From Rhodoblastus sp963713695 (GTDB lineage: Bacteria > Pseudomonadota > Alphaproteobacteria > Rhizobiales > Beijerinckiaceae): 64,000 nucleotides of DNA. The translations under genes were made by a program, and so were the position numbers. Each line of letters starts with the position of its first letter. Position 1 is the stretch's first letter. The notes under the pieces were generated by a model. That model worked only from the letters and a program-made list of their open reading frames with translations, had not been told where the DNA came from and ran no database searches. This document shows positions 25,000-34,497 of the stretch, piece by piece. Location of the stretch: the NCBI GenBank assembly GCA_963713695.1, contig CAVQMU010000002.1, forward strand, positions 186,001 through 250,000, written 5' to 3'.

Positions 25000-26241
25000 T
25001 TAGACGATTTCGATTTCTGGGAAGGGGAAAATGAATTTTCCACCCCGGTCTCGAAATTCCTGCTCGCGGTTCAGGATGCCTTCCTTGAAATGCCAGGGCA
25101 GGACGAGGAAATAGTCGGGTCGCATTGCATGCGCCTGTGATTCGGAGATGATCGGGATATGAGAACCAGGTGTCACCCGCCCGAATTTTTCAGGATTGAC
25201 GTCGGCGATCGCCGGAATGTCAGCGCTGGTGAATCCGCAGTATTGCAGTGTGACATTGCCCTTTGTCGACGCGCCATATCCAAGCACCGTGTTGCCGGCG
25301 GCATTCAGCGCTCCAATGAGCCGCTTCAAGTCTTCTCGATGTCGCGCTGCGCGGTCCGCAAACTCCTGGTAGGGCCGCGATGTGCCCAAGCCCATGCGTT
25401 TTTCTTGTTCAAGCATCCAGCCGATGATGGGAAGGTCTGCGCGGAGGCTGGAAGCCTGCTTCGCAACGGTAACGGCGAAGCTTCCTCCATTGACATTGTT
25501 CTGGGAGACATCGACGATCTTAAGCCGCGCGGCTTCCATGATCTTCGCTATGACGGCGAGGCTGTAATATTCGAGATGTTCATGACAAACCGTGTCATAG
25601 GACAGAGTCTTGAGCATGGCTGGTAGATAGCTCTGCTCGAGGTGCCATACGCCATCTTCGGCAAGGATCGATTCGACCTGCCGCGCAAATTCGATCGGAC
25701 TTTCGAGGTCATAGAACATGGCGATGGACGTGACGATCCGCGCCTTGCGCCCTGGTTGGACAGAGCAATAGGCCGCGGACGAAAAAAAGTCGGCCACCAA
25801 GGTAATGTCGTCCGTATAGAATGCCTGGAATTTTCGTCCTGTCGGATCAATGCCGATTTTCGTCAGTCCAGGGCTCTTGTATGCCTTTAGCGTCGTGGCG
25901 TCGTTGCTTCCGATATCGACGACGATGTCGCCGGGCTTTAGCGAAACCAATCGTTCGAGACCTGCGACCTTGCGGCTGAGATGTTGGACCATGGATTGGT
26001 TGAGGCCCGAGCGATAGCCGTAATTGTCGCCGAACATCGCGCCGGCATCATAATTATGGGCCAGCTGAACGAGGCCGCTCTCCTGGCACCATGCGAGCTG
26101 CAACGGAGCGGTGGCTGCCGGGGTGGCGGGCGATTGCGGGAAGACGCCGGTGAGTCCCTGCATGCCCAGGTCGAGGATCAAGGTAAGATCGCCGCCACCG
26201 CCAATGCGGCAATGGCCGACATCCGTGTAGAGTTTGTCCAT
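25000..26241 (-). CDS. Sugar C-methyltransferase-like SAM protein (half of zinc site missing)
   Basis: The 413-residue protein follows the three-part plan of deoxysugar C-methyltransferases (TylC3-like): N-terminal cysteine-based zinc region, central SAM domain with VVDIGSNDATTLKAYKS, and C-terminal domain with LGYGASTKGNVTLQYCGF. Other family marks are HEHLEYYSL and FPFPEIEIV. In the zinc region C11 and C52 remain, but their CxxC partners are Gly14 and Ser55, so zinc may not bind. ATG 26241 is preferred for AAAGGA six bases upstream; the frame is open to 26304. It probably adds a methyl to a 4-keto-deoxysugar made by gmd; inference. Confidence 0.87.
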   Translation of the reverse strand: MDKLYTDVGHCRIGGGGDLTLILDLGMQGLTGVFPQSPATPAATAPLQLAWCQESGLVQLAHNYDAGAMFGDNYGYRSGLNQSMVQHLSRKVAGLERLVSLKPGDIVVDIGSNDATTLKAYKSPGLTKIGIDPTGRKFQAFYTDDITLVADFFSSAAYCSVQPGRKARIVTSIAMFYDLESPIEFARQVESILAEDGVWHLEQSYLPAMLKTLSYDTVCHEHLEYYSLAVIAKIMEAARLKIVDVSQNNVNGGSFAVTVAKQASSLRADLPIIGWMLEQEKRMGLGTSRPYQEFADRAARHREDLKRLIGALNAAGNTVLGYGASTKGNVTLQYCGFTSADIPAIADVNPEKFGRVTPGSHIPIISESQAHAMRPDYFLVLPWHFKEGILNREQEFRDRGGKFIFPFPEIEIV

Positions 26242-26480
26242 ACACTGTCCTTTGCTACGCACGACGAAGTGTGATTTCTCGGGCGGGTCCGATAGAGTCT
26301 TCATGATCGACTTTAGGCGCCATCGAATTTGGTGTGTCGTGCGAACCGTGGAAACGGCGTTCAGTAAAATTAATCACGCCAAGCTGGCGTGAGGCTGTGG
26401 TGCATAGAGCGCTCGCTGCATGTTCATCATGTAGCGGCGACGAGTGAGTTCAGTGCGAATTGTCGTCCATAAATGACGCG

Positions 26481-27161
26481 TCAATCACGCCATTTTTCAA
26501 GATAGGTCTCGTAGCCCGCGCGCCATTCGGGTCCGCCGAAGGCGCCGCCGCTGGAATGGATGACGCCGAGAGGAACCGTTCCCATCGAAACGTTCTTGGT
26601 TTCGAACTGCCGGCAAATGTCCATGTCGTAGAAATGGAACTTGAACTGTTCGTCGAATTTGACGCCATTGTCGGTCAAGGTCTTCTTCTTCATCGCGAGC
26701 AGCAGCCCATCAAGCAGTTTGAGTGGCTGCATCACGTCGCCATAGACATTGACGTTGCAAGGGAAACCCTCTCCATGTCCGACGATGCCGCTGAGATTTG
26801 ACCTGTCGTCCCAGGTAAAGCGGTCGTCGACGAAGGCCCAGGCGGGCTGCCGGGCGACACGCCGCTTGTTGCCGGCGAGGCCAAGGACGTCGAATTTCGA
26901 AAATCCGAAAAGCAGCTTGTCGACCCAGAAAAAGTCCGCGAGCGTGACGTCGTCATGTACGAAGACGATGATTTCGTCTTCATTGTCGATCTGCGTGACG
27001 GCCTCGTTGTAGCAGGCGCCGAGTCCGCGTTTATTCTCGAAGAAGATTTTCGCCTTGACGCCAAAGGCGGCATAAGTCCGCAGGCTGCGTCCGAGGGAGG
27101 TCTTCTCGAAGAAATCGGCGGAATTGCAGCGCGTAGCGCTCACAATGGTGATCGGCAGCAT
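26481..27161 (-). CDS. Glycosyltransferase family 2-like protein
   Basis: Predicted nucleotide-sugar glycosyltransferase of the GT-A fold. The 226-residue protein begins with beta-strand LPITIVSATRC, continues with the substrate loop FFENKRGLGACYNEAVTQID and has the metal-binding DxD-type motif IVFVHDDVTLAD; the later FHFYDMDICRQF supplies the family acidic segment. The ATG at 27161 has GAGGGA close upstream; an in-frame start at 27206 lacks one. No membrane segments. It is the first gene of the minus-strand glycan block, divergent from fliF, with a 239-base gap to the C-methyltransferase, so it could be a separate unit. Confidence 0.85.
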   Translation of the reverse strand: MLPITIVSATRCNSADFFEKTSLGRSLRTYAAFGVKAKIFFENKRGLGACYNEAVTQIDNEDEIIVFVHDDVTLADFFWVDKLLFGFSKFDVLGLAGNKRRVARQPAWAFVDDRFTWDDRSNLSGIVGHGEGFPCNVNVYGDVMQPLKLLDGLLLAMKKKTLTDNGVKFDEQFKFHFYDMDICRQFETKNVSMGTVPLGVIHSSGGAFGGPEWRAGYETYLEKWRD

Positions 27162-27378
27162 GGCGTCCCTCTTGCGGGCGAAAATCGCGCGTGACGCCGA
27201 AATCAATTTCCGGCGCAGCCCGCATCAAAGCGCGTCAAGCTTGCGTCAATCGTGTCATGCGAGGACGAGGGATTTCCGGCGTAAAAAATGCTTTCCAAAG
27301 TGTTGCGCGAAAACCCCCGCGCAAGTTTGCCGGCCGAATATGCGAGCCAGAATCGCATTTCAAAGGTCGGAAACCTGA
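27162..27378. promoter_or_regulatory. Divergent intergenic region glycan block / fliF
   Basis: A 217-bp spacer between the divergent starts of the GT2 gene and fliF. It contains direct runs such as gcgtcaagcttgcgtcaatc (27229-27248), in which GCGTCAA is repeated, a possible regulator-binding site. No complete promoter could be assigned. Confidence 0.35.
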
Positions 27379-29031
27379 ATGACCGCCCGTGAACACGTCG
27401 AACGCCTGTTTTCAAATCTGCTCGCACTCGGGCCGCGCCGCCTCGGGCTGCTGGCCGCGATCGGCGTCGTCGTCTTCGGCTTGGTCGGCGCCGCCGGCTA
27501 TTTTCTCAGCCGCCCGACCAATGACATCCTCTATTCCGGCCTCGACAAGCAGGACATTTCGCGCATCGGCGCGGCGCTGAAGGACGCCGGCGTCGGCTTC
27601 GACGTCTCAGCCGACGGCACGAGCGTCTATGTCGCCTATGGCGACACGGCGCATGCGCGCATGCTGCTGGCCGAGCAAGGTCTTCCGCGCGCTGGCGGCA
27701 CCGGATACGAATTGTTCGACAAGCTTGGCTCGCTCGGCCTGACGTCCTTCATGCAGGAGATCACCCGCGTGCGCGCGCTTGAAGGCGAACTGGCGCGCAC
27801 GATCCAGACCATGCGCGGCGTCAAGGCGGCGCGCGTTCACCTGGTCATGCCTGACGAAGGATCTTTCCGCCGCTCGAAAACGCCGCCTTCCGCCTCGGTC
27901 GTGCTGCGAACCGAAGGCGCCGACAATGCGCTCGTCGCGCAGGCGGTCCGCCATCTTGTCTCGGCCGGCATCCCCTCGATGACGGTGGATCAGGTCACGG
28001 TTCTCAACGTCGACGGGCAATTGCTGGCCTCGGGCTCGGACGGCTCCGATGCGGGCCCGACCAAGATGCTGGCGCTGGAAAAGAGCGTTTCCGACGAAAT
28101 CCAGAACAATGTCCGGCGCACGCTCGCGCCTTATCTATCACTGCGCAATTTCCAGATCAGCGTCGCCGCGCGGATCAACACCGACAAGAAGGAAACGACG
28201 CAGACGACCTACGACCCGGATTCGCGGGTCGAGCGGTCGGTGCGCACGGTCAAGGAAACGCTGTCGTCTCAGAACAACTCGACGCAGTCGCCGACATCTG
28301 TCGGCCGCAACGTGCCGCAGGCCAGCGCTTCGCAGGGCGACGGCAAGCAGGCGGCCGAGGACAGCAACAAGAAGGAGGAGCTGACCAATTACGAAATGTC
28401 CTCCAAGACGACGTCGACGGTCAGCAACGGCTTCGCCATCGAAAACCTCTCGGTCGCCGTTCTGGTCAATCGCGCGGGACTGGCTGCGACGCTTGGCGAC
28501 AAGGCGACGCCCGAGCAGGTCGACAAGCAGGTCAGCGAGATCGAGCAGCTGGTCTCCTCCGCGGCCGGACTGCGCAAGGACCGCGGCGACATCATCAAGG
28601 TTTCGGCGGTGGATTTCGTCGACAGCGGCAAGGAGCTTGAGCCGGTTCCCCCCGTTTCGATCATGGAGGCGCTGATGCGCCAGTTTGGCAGCATCATCAG
28701 CGCGCTGGCCATGCTCGGCGTCGCCATTCTGGTCGTGATGGTCGGACTGCGCCCGGCGACCCGCGCCCTGCTCGAAATGCGCGAAGCCCCCGGCTCCACG
28801 GGCGCGCTGGCCCTGCCGGGCGGCGGCTCCATCGGCGCTGACGCGCTCGACGGGCGGATCGAGCCGGCGCTTCTGACAGAGCAGCATGAGGACGGCCATG
28901 CGCTCCTCGAAGATGCGAATTTCAAGCGCAACAAGGGACCGCAGAAGCGGCTCGAACAATTGGTCGATATCGATGAGGCGCAGGCCGTCGCCATTCTGAA
29001 GCAGTGGATACGCCACGGGGAGCGTTTATGA
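27379..29031 (+). CDS. fliF: Flagellar MS-ring protein FliF
   Basis: Builds the MS ring in the inner membrane, the platform for rotor and export gate. The 550-residue product has a first membrane helix at about 17-38 (LGLLAAIGVVVFGLVGAAGY), ring-building motifs (RPTNDILYSGLDKQDISRIG, YELFDKLGSLGLTSFMQEIT, VRHLVSAGIPSMTVDQVTVL), a second helix near 435-455 (SIISALAMLGVAILVVMVGL) and a cytoplasmic C-terminus for FliG (ending AVAILKQWIRHGERL). The stop overlaps the start of the fliH-like gene (ATGA). FliG, FliM and FliN are not encoded in the window. Confidence 0.96.
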   Translation: MTAREHVERLFSNLLALGPRRLGLLAAIGVVVFGLVGAAGYFLSRPTNDILYSGLDKQDISRIGAALKDAGVGFDVSADGTSVYVAYGDTAHARMLLAEQGLPRAGGTGYELFDKLGSLGLTSFMQEITRVRALEGELARTIQTMRGVKAARVHLVMPDEGSFRRSKTPPSASVVLRTEGADNALVAQAVRHLVSAGIPSMTVDQVTVLNVDGQLLASGSDGSDAGPTKMLALEKSVSDEIQNNVRRTLAPYLSLRNFQISVAARINTDKKETTQTTYDPDSRVERSVRTVKETLSSQNNSTQSPTSVGRNVPQASASQGDGKQAAEDSNKKEELTNYEMSSKTTSTVSNGFAIENLSVAVLVNRAGLAATLGDKATPEQVDKQVSEIEQLVSSAAGLRKDRGDIIKVSAVDFVDSGKELEPVPPVSIMEALMRQFGSIISALAMLGVAILVVMVGLRPATRALLEMREAPGSTGALALPGGGSIGADALDGRIEPALLTEQHEDGHALLEDANFKRNKGPQKRLEQLVDIDEAQAVAILKQWIRHGERL

Positions 29032-29708
29032 AGCCGGTTCCATTCGCGCAATATCTGGAACGCCAGCAAAAAACAGCTTCGCGCGCCGACGCGGTCGTCT
29101 GGCCGCCACGAGAACAGGTCGATGCGGGGGAGAAGGCGCCGCGCAATTCGCCGCTGTTGCGACGGCTCGAAAAGCAGCCCGTCGAGCCGAAGCCGGCGAT
29201 GGCGCAGCGCATCGATCAGACCAGGCAGACAGCCTTTGAAGAGGGGCGCGAGGCGGCGCGGCAGGAGCTCGCGCAGGAGCGGGTGCGGCTGCGCGACGCG
29301 CTCAATGCGGAAATCGAGAAAGCGCGCGCGCAATGGTTCGAGGAAGAGGGCGAACGGCTCGCCGCCGCGCATCGCTCGGCCCTCGAGGCTTTTGAGACGC
29401 GCTGCGCCCAGTCGGTGGCCAACATTCTCCGTCCCTTCCTGACCAGGCAGGTCATCGCGCGGGTGACGGAATCGCTGGTCGAAAATCTTGAAGTGCTGTT
29501 CGCTTCGCGCACACGCGCGCTGTTTGAGGTCCGCGGCCCCCAGGACATGCTCGACGCCCTTCGCGAGAAATTCGCCGCCCGCGACATCTCGGTCTCATTT
29601 GAGCCGAACGACAGCATGGACATCAAGGTTTGCGTCGACGACACGATCATCGAAACCCAGCTGGGGGCTTGGATGAAGGCGCTTGGCGCCCTGACGGCGG
29701 AAGACTTC
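29028..29708 (+). CDS. fliH: FliH-like export regulator, reading frame continues into motB
   Basis: Predicted regulator that binds FliI and delivers it to the export gate. The 227-residue segment has a charged, alanine/glutamate-rich coiled region (FEEGREAARQELAQERVRLR) and a compact C-terminal part (DISVSFEPNDSMDIKVCVDD, WMKALGALTAEDF), an architecture typical of rhizobial FliH-like proteins that sit after fliF. ATG 29028 has GGGGAG five bases upstream and overlaps the fliF stop. No stop codon separates it from the MotB sequence, so as sequenced it forms the N-terminal part of a 605-residue fusion. I give it as a separate gene because FliH is cytoplasmic. Confidence 0.75.
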
Positions 29709-30845
29709 ATGAGTGATGACGAGAAGCCGCAGGAAATCATCATCGTTCGGCGGCGCGTCGAGGGGGAGGAAGGGCATCACGGCGGCGCCTGGAAAATCGC
29801 CTATGCCGATTTCGTCACCGCGATGATGGCGTTCTTCCTTGTGCTGTGGATCCTGAATTCGACCAACAAGGATTCGCAGACCATCATCGCCCGTTATTTC
29901 AATCCGGTGAAGATGGAGGATTTCGCGAAGAACAAGAAGGGCATTCGCGAAGCCCAGCAAAAGGAAGAAAAGCCGGGGTCCGACGAGGGCGAGGCCGACA
30001 TGGCGCCGGCCGCGGGGGCGGAGCAGGGCAAGATGCAGCAGCGGGGCAAGGACCCGAACAAGGACTCAAGCGCCAAGGCGATGATGAACGACGAAACGCT
30101 GTTCCAAAATCCCTACGCGGCGCTTGACCAGATCGCTGGCAAGGCGCCCGCACAGAACCAGAAATCCGGCAGCAGCGCGGCCGGGGAGGCCGGCACTGTG
30201 GACGCCTTCCGCGATCCGTTCCGCGCATCCGGCATGGAGCCCGAAGAGGCGGCCGAGACGCCGGCGGCGCCCGCGGCGCCAAGCGCGCCGAACGCTTCAA
30301 GCGCACAAGGCGCGCAAGGCGCGCAAGCGGCCGGACAGACGGCGGCGAGCGCTGCCGCCGCCGACGGCAAGGCGGTTGAAGAGGGGCGAGCCGCGGCGAT
30401 GCAGAAGGATTTGGTCAAGGGCCTGAAGGGGGAAGGCGCCGACGGCGCTCCGCGCCTCGACGTCAAGGCGACCGACGAGGGCTTGTTGATCAGCCTGACC
30501 GACAACGAGAATTTCGGCATGTTCGAAGTCGGCTCGTCTTCGCCCAAATCCAAGCTTGTCCATCTGATGGAGCGGATCGCGCAGAGCCTCAAGGACCAGC
30601 CGGGCGGGATTGTTTTGCGCGGCTACACAGACGGCCGCCGCTATCGCAGCGGCTCGTCCGACAATTGGCGCCTTTCGGCCTCGCGCGCGCAAATGGCGCT
30701 TTACATGCTGACGCGCGGCGGCCTGCCGGAGGCGCGCGTCGAACGCGTCGAGGGCTATGCCGACCATAACCTGAAGCTTCCCGACAAGCCCGAGGCGGCC
30801 GAAAATCGCCGCATCGAAATCCTGCTGCGCAAGGCTTCGCCATGA
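29709..30845 (+). CDS. motB: Flagellar motor stator protein MotB
   Basis: Stator subunit anchoring MotA to peptidoglycan. From the ATG at 29709 the protein is 378 residues: a basic N-terminus (EIIIVRRRVEGEEGHHGGAW), the membrane helix YADFVTAMMAFFLVLWIL with the essential proton-carrying aspartate at residue 34, a long Ala/Glu/Gln linker, and an OmpA-like peptidoglycan-binding domain (VLRGYTDGRRY, NWRLSASRAQMA, NRRIEILLRK). GGAAG five bases before this ATG indicates independent initiation even though the upstream frame is open. The stop overlaps motC (ATGA). Confidence 0.93.
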   Translation: MSDDEKPQEIIIVRRRVEGEEGHHGGAWKIAYADFVTAMMAFFLVLWILNSTNKDSQTIIARYFNPVKMEDFAKNKKGIREAQQKEEKPGSDEGEADMAPAAGAEQGKMQQRGKDPNKDSSAKAMMNDETLFQNPYAALDQIAGKAPAQNQKSGSSAAGEAGTVDAFRDPFRASGMEPEEAAETPAAPAAPSAPNASSAQGAQGAQAAGQTAASAAAADGKAVEEGRAAAMQKDLVKGLKGEGADGAPRLDVKATDEGLLISLTDNENFGMFEVGSSSPKSKLVHLMERIAQSLKDQPGGIVLRGYTDGRRYRSGSSDNWRLSASRAQMALYMLTRGGLPEARVERVEGYADHNLKLPDKPEAAENRRIEILLRKASP

Positions 30846-32527
30846 AGCCCAAGCTTCCGAAATTCGCTCCGCCCAAATTGCGGCTGCCCAAATTGCAGCT
30901 GCCGCGGCTCGCCATGCCCAAGGGGCGGCATCTGCTGATCGGCGCGAGCGCGCTGGCGCTGCTCGGCGCGGGCGGCCTGGCGTTCTTTTTCGTGCGGCCG
31001 ATGCTTGGCGCGCACAAGGAGGTCGCGCAGGAAACGGCGCAGGGCGCTCCCGAGGCGGCGACGCAGCAAGACGCGTCAAAGACGCAGGCGGCGTCGCCAG
31101 AAGCGTCGAAAGAGCCGCCAAACGGCCAGCCGGCGGCCGAGCCGAAAAAGGCGGAAGGCCCGGTCGAAGCCCAGAAGCTCGCCGCAGAAAACAAGTCCGA
31201 AGCGAACAAGGCGCAGGACTCGCAGGAACAAGAGGCCAAACGGCAGGAGGCCAATCACGAGGAAGCCAGGGCGCCTGAAGCGAAGTCGGAACAGAAAGCC
31301 GAGGCAAAGGCGGAAGGCAAGGAAGAAAAGGCGCAGGAAAAGGGCGAAAAGGCGGAAAAGCACGAGCCAGAAAAGCATGAGAAGGAAGAAAAGGCGTCGG
31401 CGGCGCCGCTGCCGCTGCCACCCCCGCCGAGCGAGGTCGAACGCCTGATCCGTCGCATGCAGGACATTCAGGAGCGGGTTGCGACCGGCGACTCCGCCGC
31501 CTATGTCGAAATGCCGAGGCTCCTGCGCATGATCGGACAAAAATTCGCGGACGAGCCTCCCGAAACCTGGAGCGGCAAGCAGAACGCCCGGGCACTGGTG
31601 CTCTTCCTTCTCAGCGGCGGCGGCTCGCAGTTGGGGCGAACCATCCTCGGCCAGCATAAATTCGCGCCATCGGAAGAGCCCCTCGCCAAGGCGGCGATCG
31701 CCTATCTCGAGGGGGTCGAGGGCGCCGATCGCGAATATCTTCTGACCCTCAATCCTCGCGAACTCGATCTCGATCTCGGCGCGCAGATCGCCTTCGTTCA
31801 GTCGATCTTGCTAACCGGCTCGGATCGCCCCAAGGCCATCGCCAGTCTTGATCTCGCGCGGCTGCTGGCTCCGGGCGGCCTGGTCGAGGAGGCGGCGCTG
31901 CGCCGCGAGGTGGCCTTGCTTAGCGAGACCTCGCAATTCGACAAATTCGCCGAGCTCGCGCGGCAATATTGGCAGAGGTTCCGGGCCTCTCCCTTTGCCG
32001 ACAATTTTCTGCGGCAGTTCATGGCCGCCGTCGCCCGCGTCAGCCTGCTGATCAAGCCTTCCGAATGGGCGCAGCTCGAGGAATTCATCAACAGCCTGAC
32101 GCCCGAAACCAGGCTGAAACTCTATCTCGCGATGGCGCAGGCCTCGGTTGTCGGCGGCAATGTCGGTCTGGCGGACATGGCGGCGCAGCGCGCGATCGAC
32201 CTCGCTGGAGATGGCTCCGTCGAACGCCAGCGCTCCCTGCTTTATCGGGCGGCGGCGCAGGTGGGAGTCGCGGATCCCGTCCACGGCCCGAGGTTGCTGG
32301 CGGATGTCGCCAGGGACAGGCTGCCAGCGGCCGATCAACCGCTTTACGACGCCGTGGCGACGGCCTCGGTTCAAATCTTTCGCGATCCGGAGAGCAATTT
32401 CGTCGCAACGCCGCCCGGCGACGCGAATGAGATCGACGCAAGCCTTTCGCGCGCCGAGAAAGGCGTGAAGGAAGCCGACGACGTGATGGACAGCGTGACC
32501 AGGACGATGGAGAGGAAGACCCGATGA
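30842..32527 (+). CDS. motC: Periplasmic motility protein MotC
   Basis: Rhizobial-specific periplasmic protein required for motor rotation, thought to position MotB and to need MotE. The 561-residue product has a proline/lysine repeat N-terminus (KLRLPKLQLPRLAMPKG), one membrane or signal segment at about 33-54, a very charged Glu/Lys/Ala linker (about 60-200), and a globular helical C-terminal region (VERLIRRMQDIQERVATGDS, AYVEMPRLLRMIGQKFADEP). Order motB-motC-fliK matches rhizobial motility clusters. It overlaps both neighbours by four bases. Confidence 0.9.
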   Translation: MKPKLPKFAPPKLRLPKLQLPRLAMPKGRHLLIGASALALLGAGGLAFFFVRPMLGAHKEVAQETAQGAPEAATQQDASKTQAASPEASKEPPNGQPAAEPKKAEGPVEAQKLAAENKSEANKAQDSQEQEAKRQEANHEEARAPEAKSEQKAEAKAEGKEEKAQEKGEKAEKHEPEKHEKEEKASAAPLPLPPPPSEVERLIRRMQDIQERVATGDSAAYVEMPRLLRMIGQKFADEPPETWSGKQNARALVLFLLSGGGSQLGRTILGQHKFAPSEEPLAKAAIAYLEGVEGADREYLLTLNPRELDLDLGAQIAFVQSILLTGSDRPKAIASLDLARLLAPGGLVEEAALRREVALLSETSQFDKFAELARQYWQRFRASPFADNFLRQFMAAVARVSLLIKPSEWAQLEEFINSLTPETRLKLYLAMAQASVVGGNVGLADMAAQRAIDLAGDGSVERQRSLLYRAAAQVGVADPVHGPRLLADVARDRLPAADQPLYDAVATASVQIFRDPESNFVATPPGDANEIDASLSRAEKGVKEADDVMDSVTRTMERKTR

Positions 32528-34497
32528 GCGCCTATGCCCTCACCACGCAAGACGCCGCAGGTCCCCTGGCGATGGCCGCCCGCAGGCATGGCCGCGATGC
32601 GCTCCCCGCCGGGGATGCCGAGGCGGGGTTCGACGCGGCGCTGACGGATACGGCCGGCGGCTCGTCGTTGACGCCGGGAACGATATCATCCGGAGCTGTG
32701 GCGTCGGCGGACGCGGCGTCCGTCGGCGATGATGCAGCATCGGGCGATCCGATTTTGACCGAAGCGGCGCTGGCCGCCGCCGCCGGCGCGTCGGATGCGG
32801 AGGCGGGGGCTTCCACCCCGGGCTCCACGACAAGCGACTGGCGCAGCCGGCTCGCCACGCTCATGGACAAGCTTGCGGCATCGTCGCCTTCGGCGGAAAC
32901 GCCTGTCGGCGCGGCCGTTCAACCCCTGCGCAACGCGACTGCAGCAAGTCCTGCTCCGACGGATGAAGCTCCAGCCGCCGGTTCGGCGTCCGCGGCGGAG
33001 GCGGATGCTTCGATCATAGCGGCTTCGCCTTTACTTTTGGCGCCGACGTCTGCAACCGCGAGTGCGAGGCCGGGCATCGCAGCTCAGGCGCCCGCACCTC
33101 CTTCAAGCGACCCTTCGTCCGCGACGGACTCCCCGTCTTCCAGCCTGCAGACCCTCCTGAAGAATTTGGCTTTCGCTTCTGCAACGCCGGCATCGAGCGC
33201 AGCCGCGCCGGCGATGACGGGCGTGACCAACTCTTCCGTCGAAATGAAGCACAATGCCGCAACTTCGGCCTCCACGCGATCCAGTGCGGCGGCTCGGTTT
33301 TCCTCCACCGCCCCACTCTTCACCTCCTTCATGGCCGGGTCCGCGCCTGTTTCGAAAGCCGCGACAGGTGCGCCAACGGTCGCGACAGCGGCGCTGTCGA
33401 TTTCACGAATGGCTACAAGCAGGAACGATGATGAGCCCCGCGCATCGACGGGAACGAGCAGTTCCGCTACGGACTCAAACTTGTCCGCATCTTTTGTACC
33501 TGCTGTCAGCGATGCAGCATCGGCGGCGGCCGCGGCTCCTGACGCAAAAGCTGTCGTCACGCCCATCGCGCCGGCCGCGTCGTCATCCCTCGGGGACATC
33601 TCATCGGGGGACGACGGCCAGGACGCGGTCGCGCTCATAGGCGCAGCGCTCGCTTCTTCCAACGACCGCCGCCTCCTCGCCTCCGGCGCGAAAACCTCGG
33701 GGATTGCGTCCAGCGCTGCAGCCGCCATGAATATCCCGCTCGCCAACGCGGACGCCGCTGCGTCGCCTGCGCCCGCGGTCCACGTTGTCGCGCAGCAGAC
33801 CTGGCTGCAGCCAGTCAGCGCCGCCTTCAGCCCGGGCATGAACCGAGTTGCGGCTGATCGCGCCGCCCTGGATGGGCCGCGCGCCCAGGCGGCGCACGAC
33901 AAGTCCGCGCAGAACCAGGCCGCGCAAGATCAGGCCGTAAAGGTCGAAGCGGCGAAAGGTTCGACTTCGGCCGCTTCAGGCGCTTCCGCAGTCGTGGGAG
34001 CGCCGGGAACGCTTTTGTCCGAGGTCGAAGCCTGGGTCGGTCCGGCCTCGGGCGCCGGGGTCAGCCAGGCCAATGACGCGACCGGAGCGACTTCGACGCC
34101 AGCTCCGTCGTCCCCGCCGCAGGGCGCGGGCGCAACGCCGCTGGCGGCGACGCCTCGCCGAGATCTCGAGATCACTCTCGAGCCAAAGGAGCTCGGCGGC
34201 CTCGCGGTGAGGATGAAAAGCGCCGGCGACCGCCTGGAAATCGCCTTCGTCGCCGACAAGGGCGAAACGGCGCGCATGATCTCCGACAAGAGCGCGACGC
34301 TCGAGAGCCAGTTGCAGAGCGCGGGAATCGGCCTCGGCGGCATCGATATCAGCTCGGCGGCGCGGCAGGCGGGAGGCGCCGAATGGACCTCGTCGACAGG
34401 CGGGGCGGCTTCGAACGGCGGTTCGGGCGGCAATTCCGAAATCGACGGCGCAAGGGCAGGATTCGACGGGACGAAACAAGCGGGACCAAGGCCATGA
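32524..34497 (+). CDS. fliK: Flagellar hook-length control protein FliK (MotD)
   Basis: Secreted ruler that sets hook length and triggers the export-specificity switch; called motD in older rhizobial literature. The 657-residue protein is mostly low-complexity Ala/Ser/Thr/Pro, as expected for the ruler region, with a folded C-terminal domain: LEITLEPKELGGLAVRMKSA and LEIAFVADKGETARMISDKS, the Flg_hook signature. It follows motC with an ATGA overlap and overlaps the transglycosylase gene at its stop. Confidence 0.92.
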   Translation: MSAYALTTQDAAGPLAMAARRHGRDALPAGDAEAGFDAALTDTAGGSSLTPGTISSGAVASADAASVGDDAASGDPILTEAALAAAAGASDAEAGASTPGSTTSDWRSRLATLMDKLAASSPSAETPVGAAVQPLRNATAASPAPTDEAPAAGSASAAEADASIIAASPLLLAPTSATASARPGIAAQAPAPPSSDPSSATDSPSSSLQTLLKNLAFASATPASSAAAPAMTGVTNSSVEMKHNAATSASTRSSAAARFSSTAPLFTSFMAGSAPVSKAATGAPTVATAALSISRMATSRNDDEPRASTGTSSSATDSNLSASFVPAVSDAASAAAAAPDAKAVVTPIAPAASSSLGDISSGDDGQDAVALIGAALASSNDRRLLASGAKTSGIASSAAAAMNIPLANADAAASPAPAVHVVAQQTWLQPVSAAFSPGMNRVAADRAALDGPRAQAAHDKSAQNQAAQDQAVKVEAAKGSTSAASGASAVVGAPGTLLSEVEAWVGPASGAGVSQANDATGATSTPAPSSPPQGAGATPLAATPRRDLEITLEPKELGGLAVRMKSAGDRLEIAFVADKGETARMISDKSATLESQLQSAGIGLGGIDISSAARQAGGAEWTSSTGGAASNGGSGGNSEIDGARAGFDGTKQAGPRP

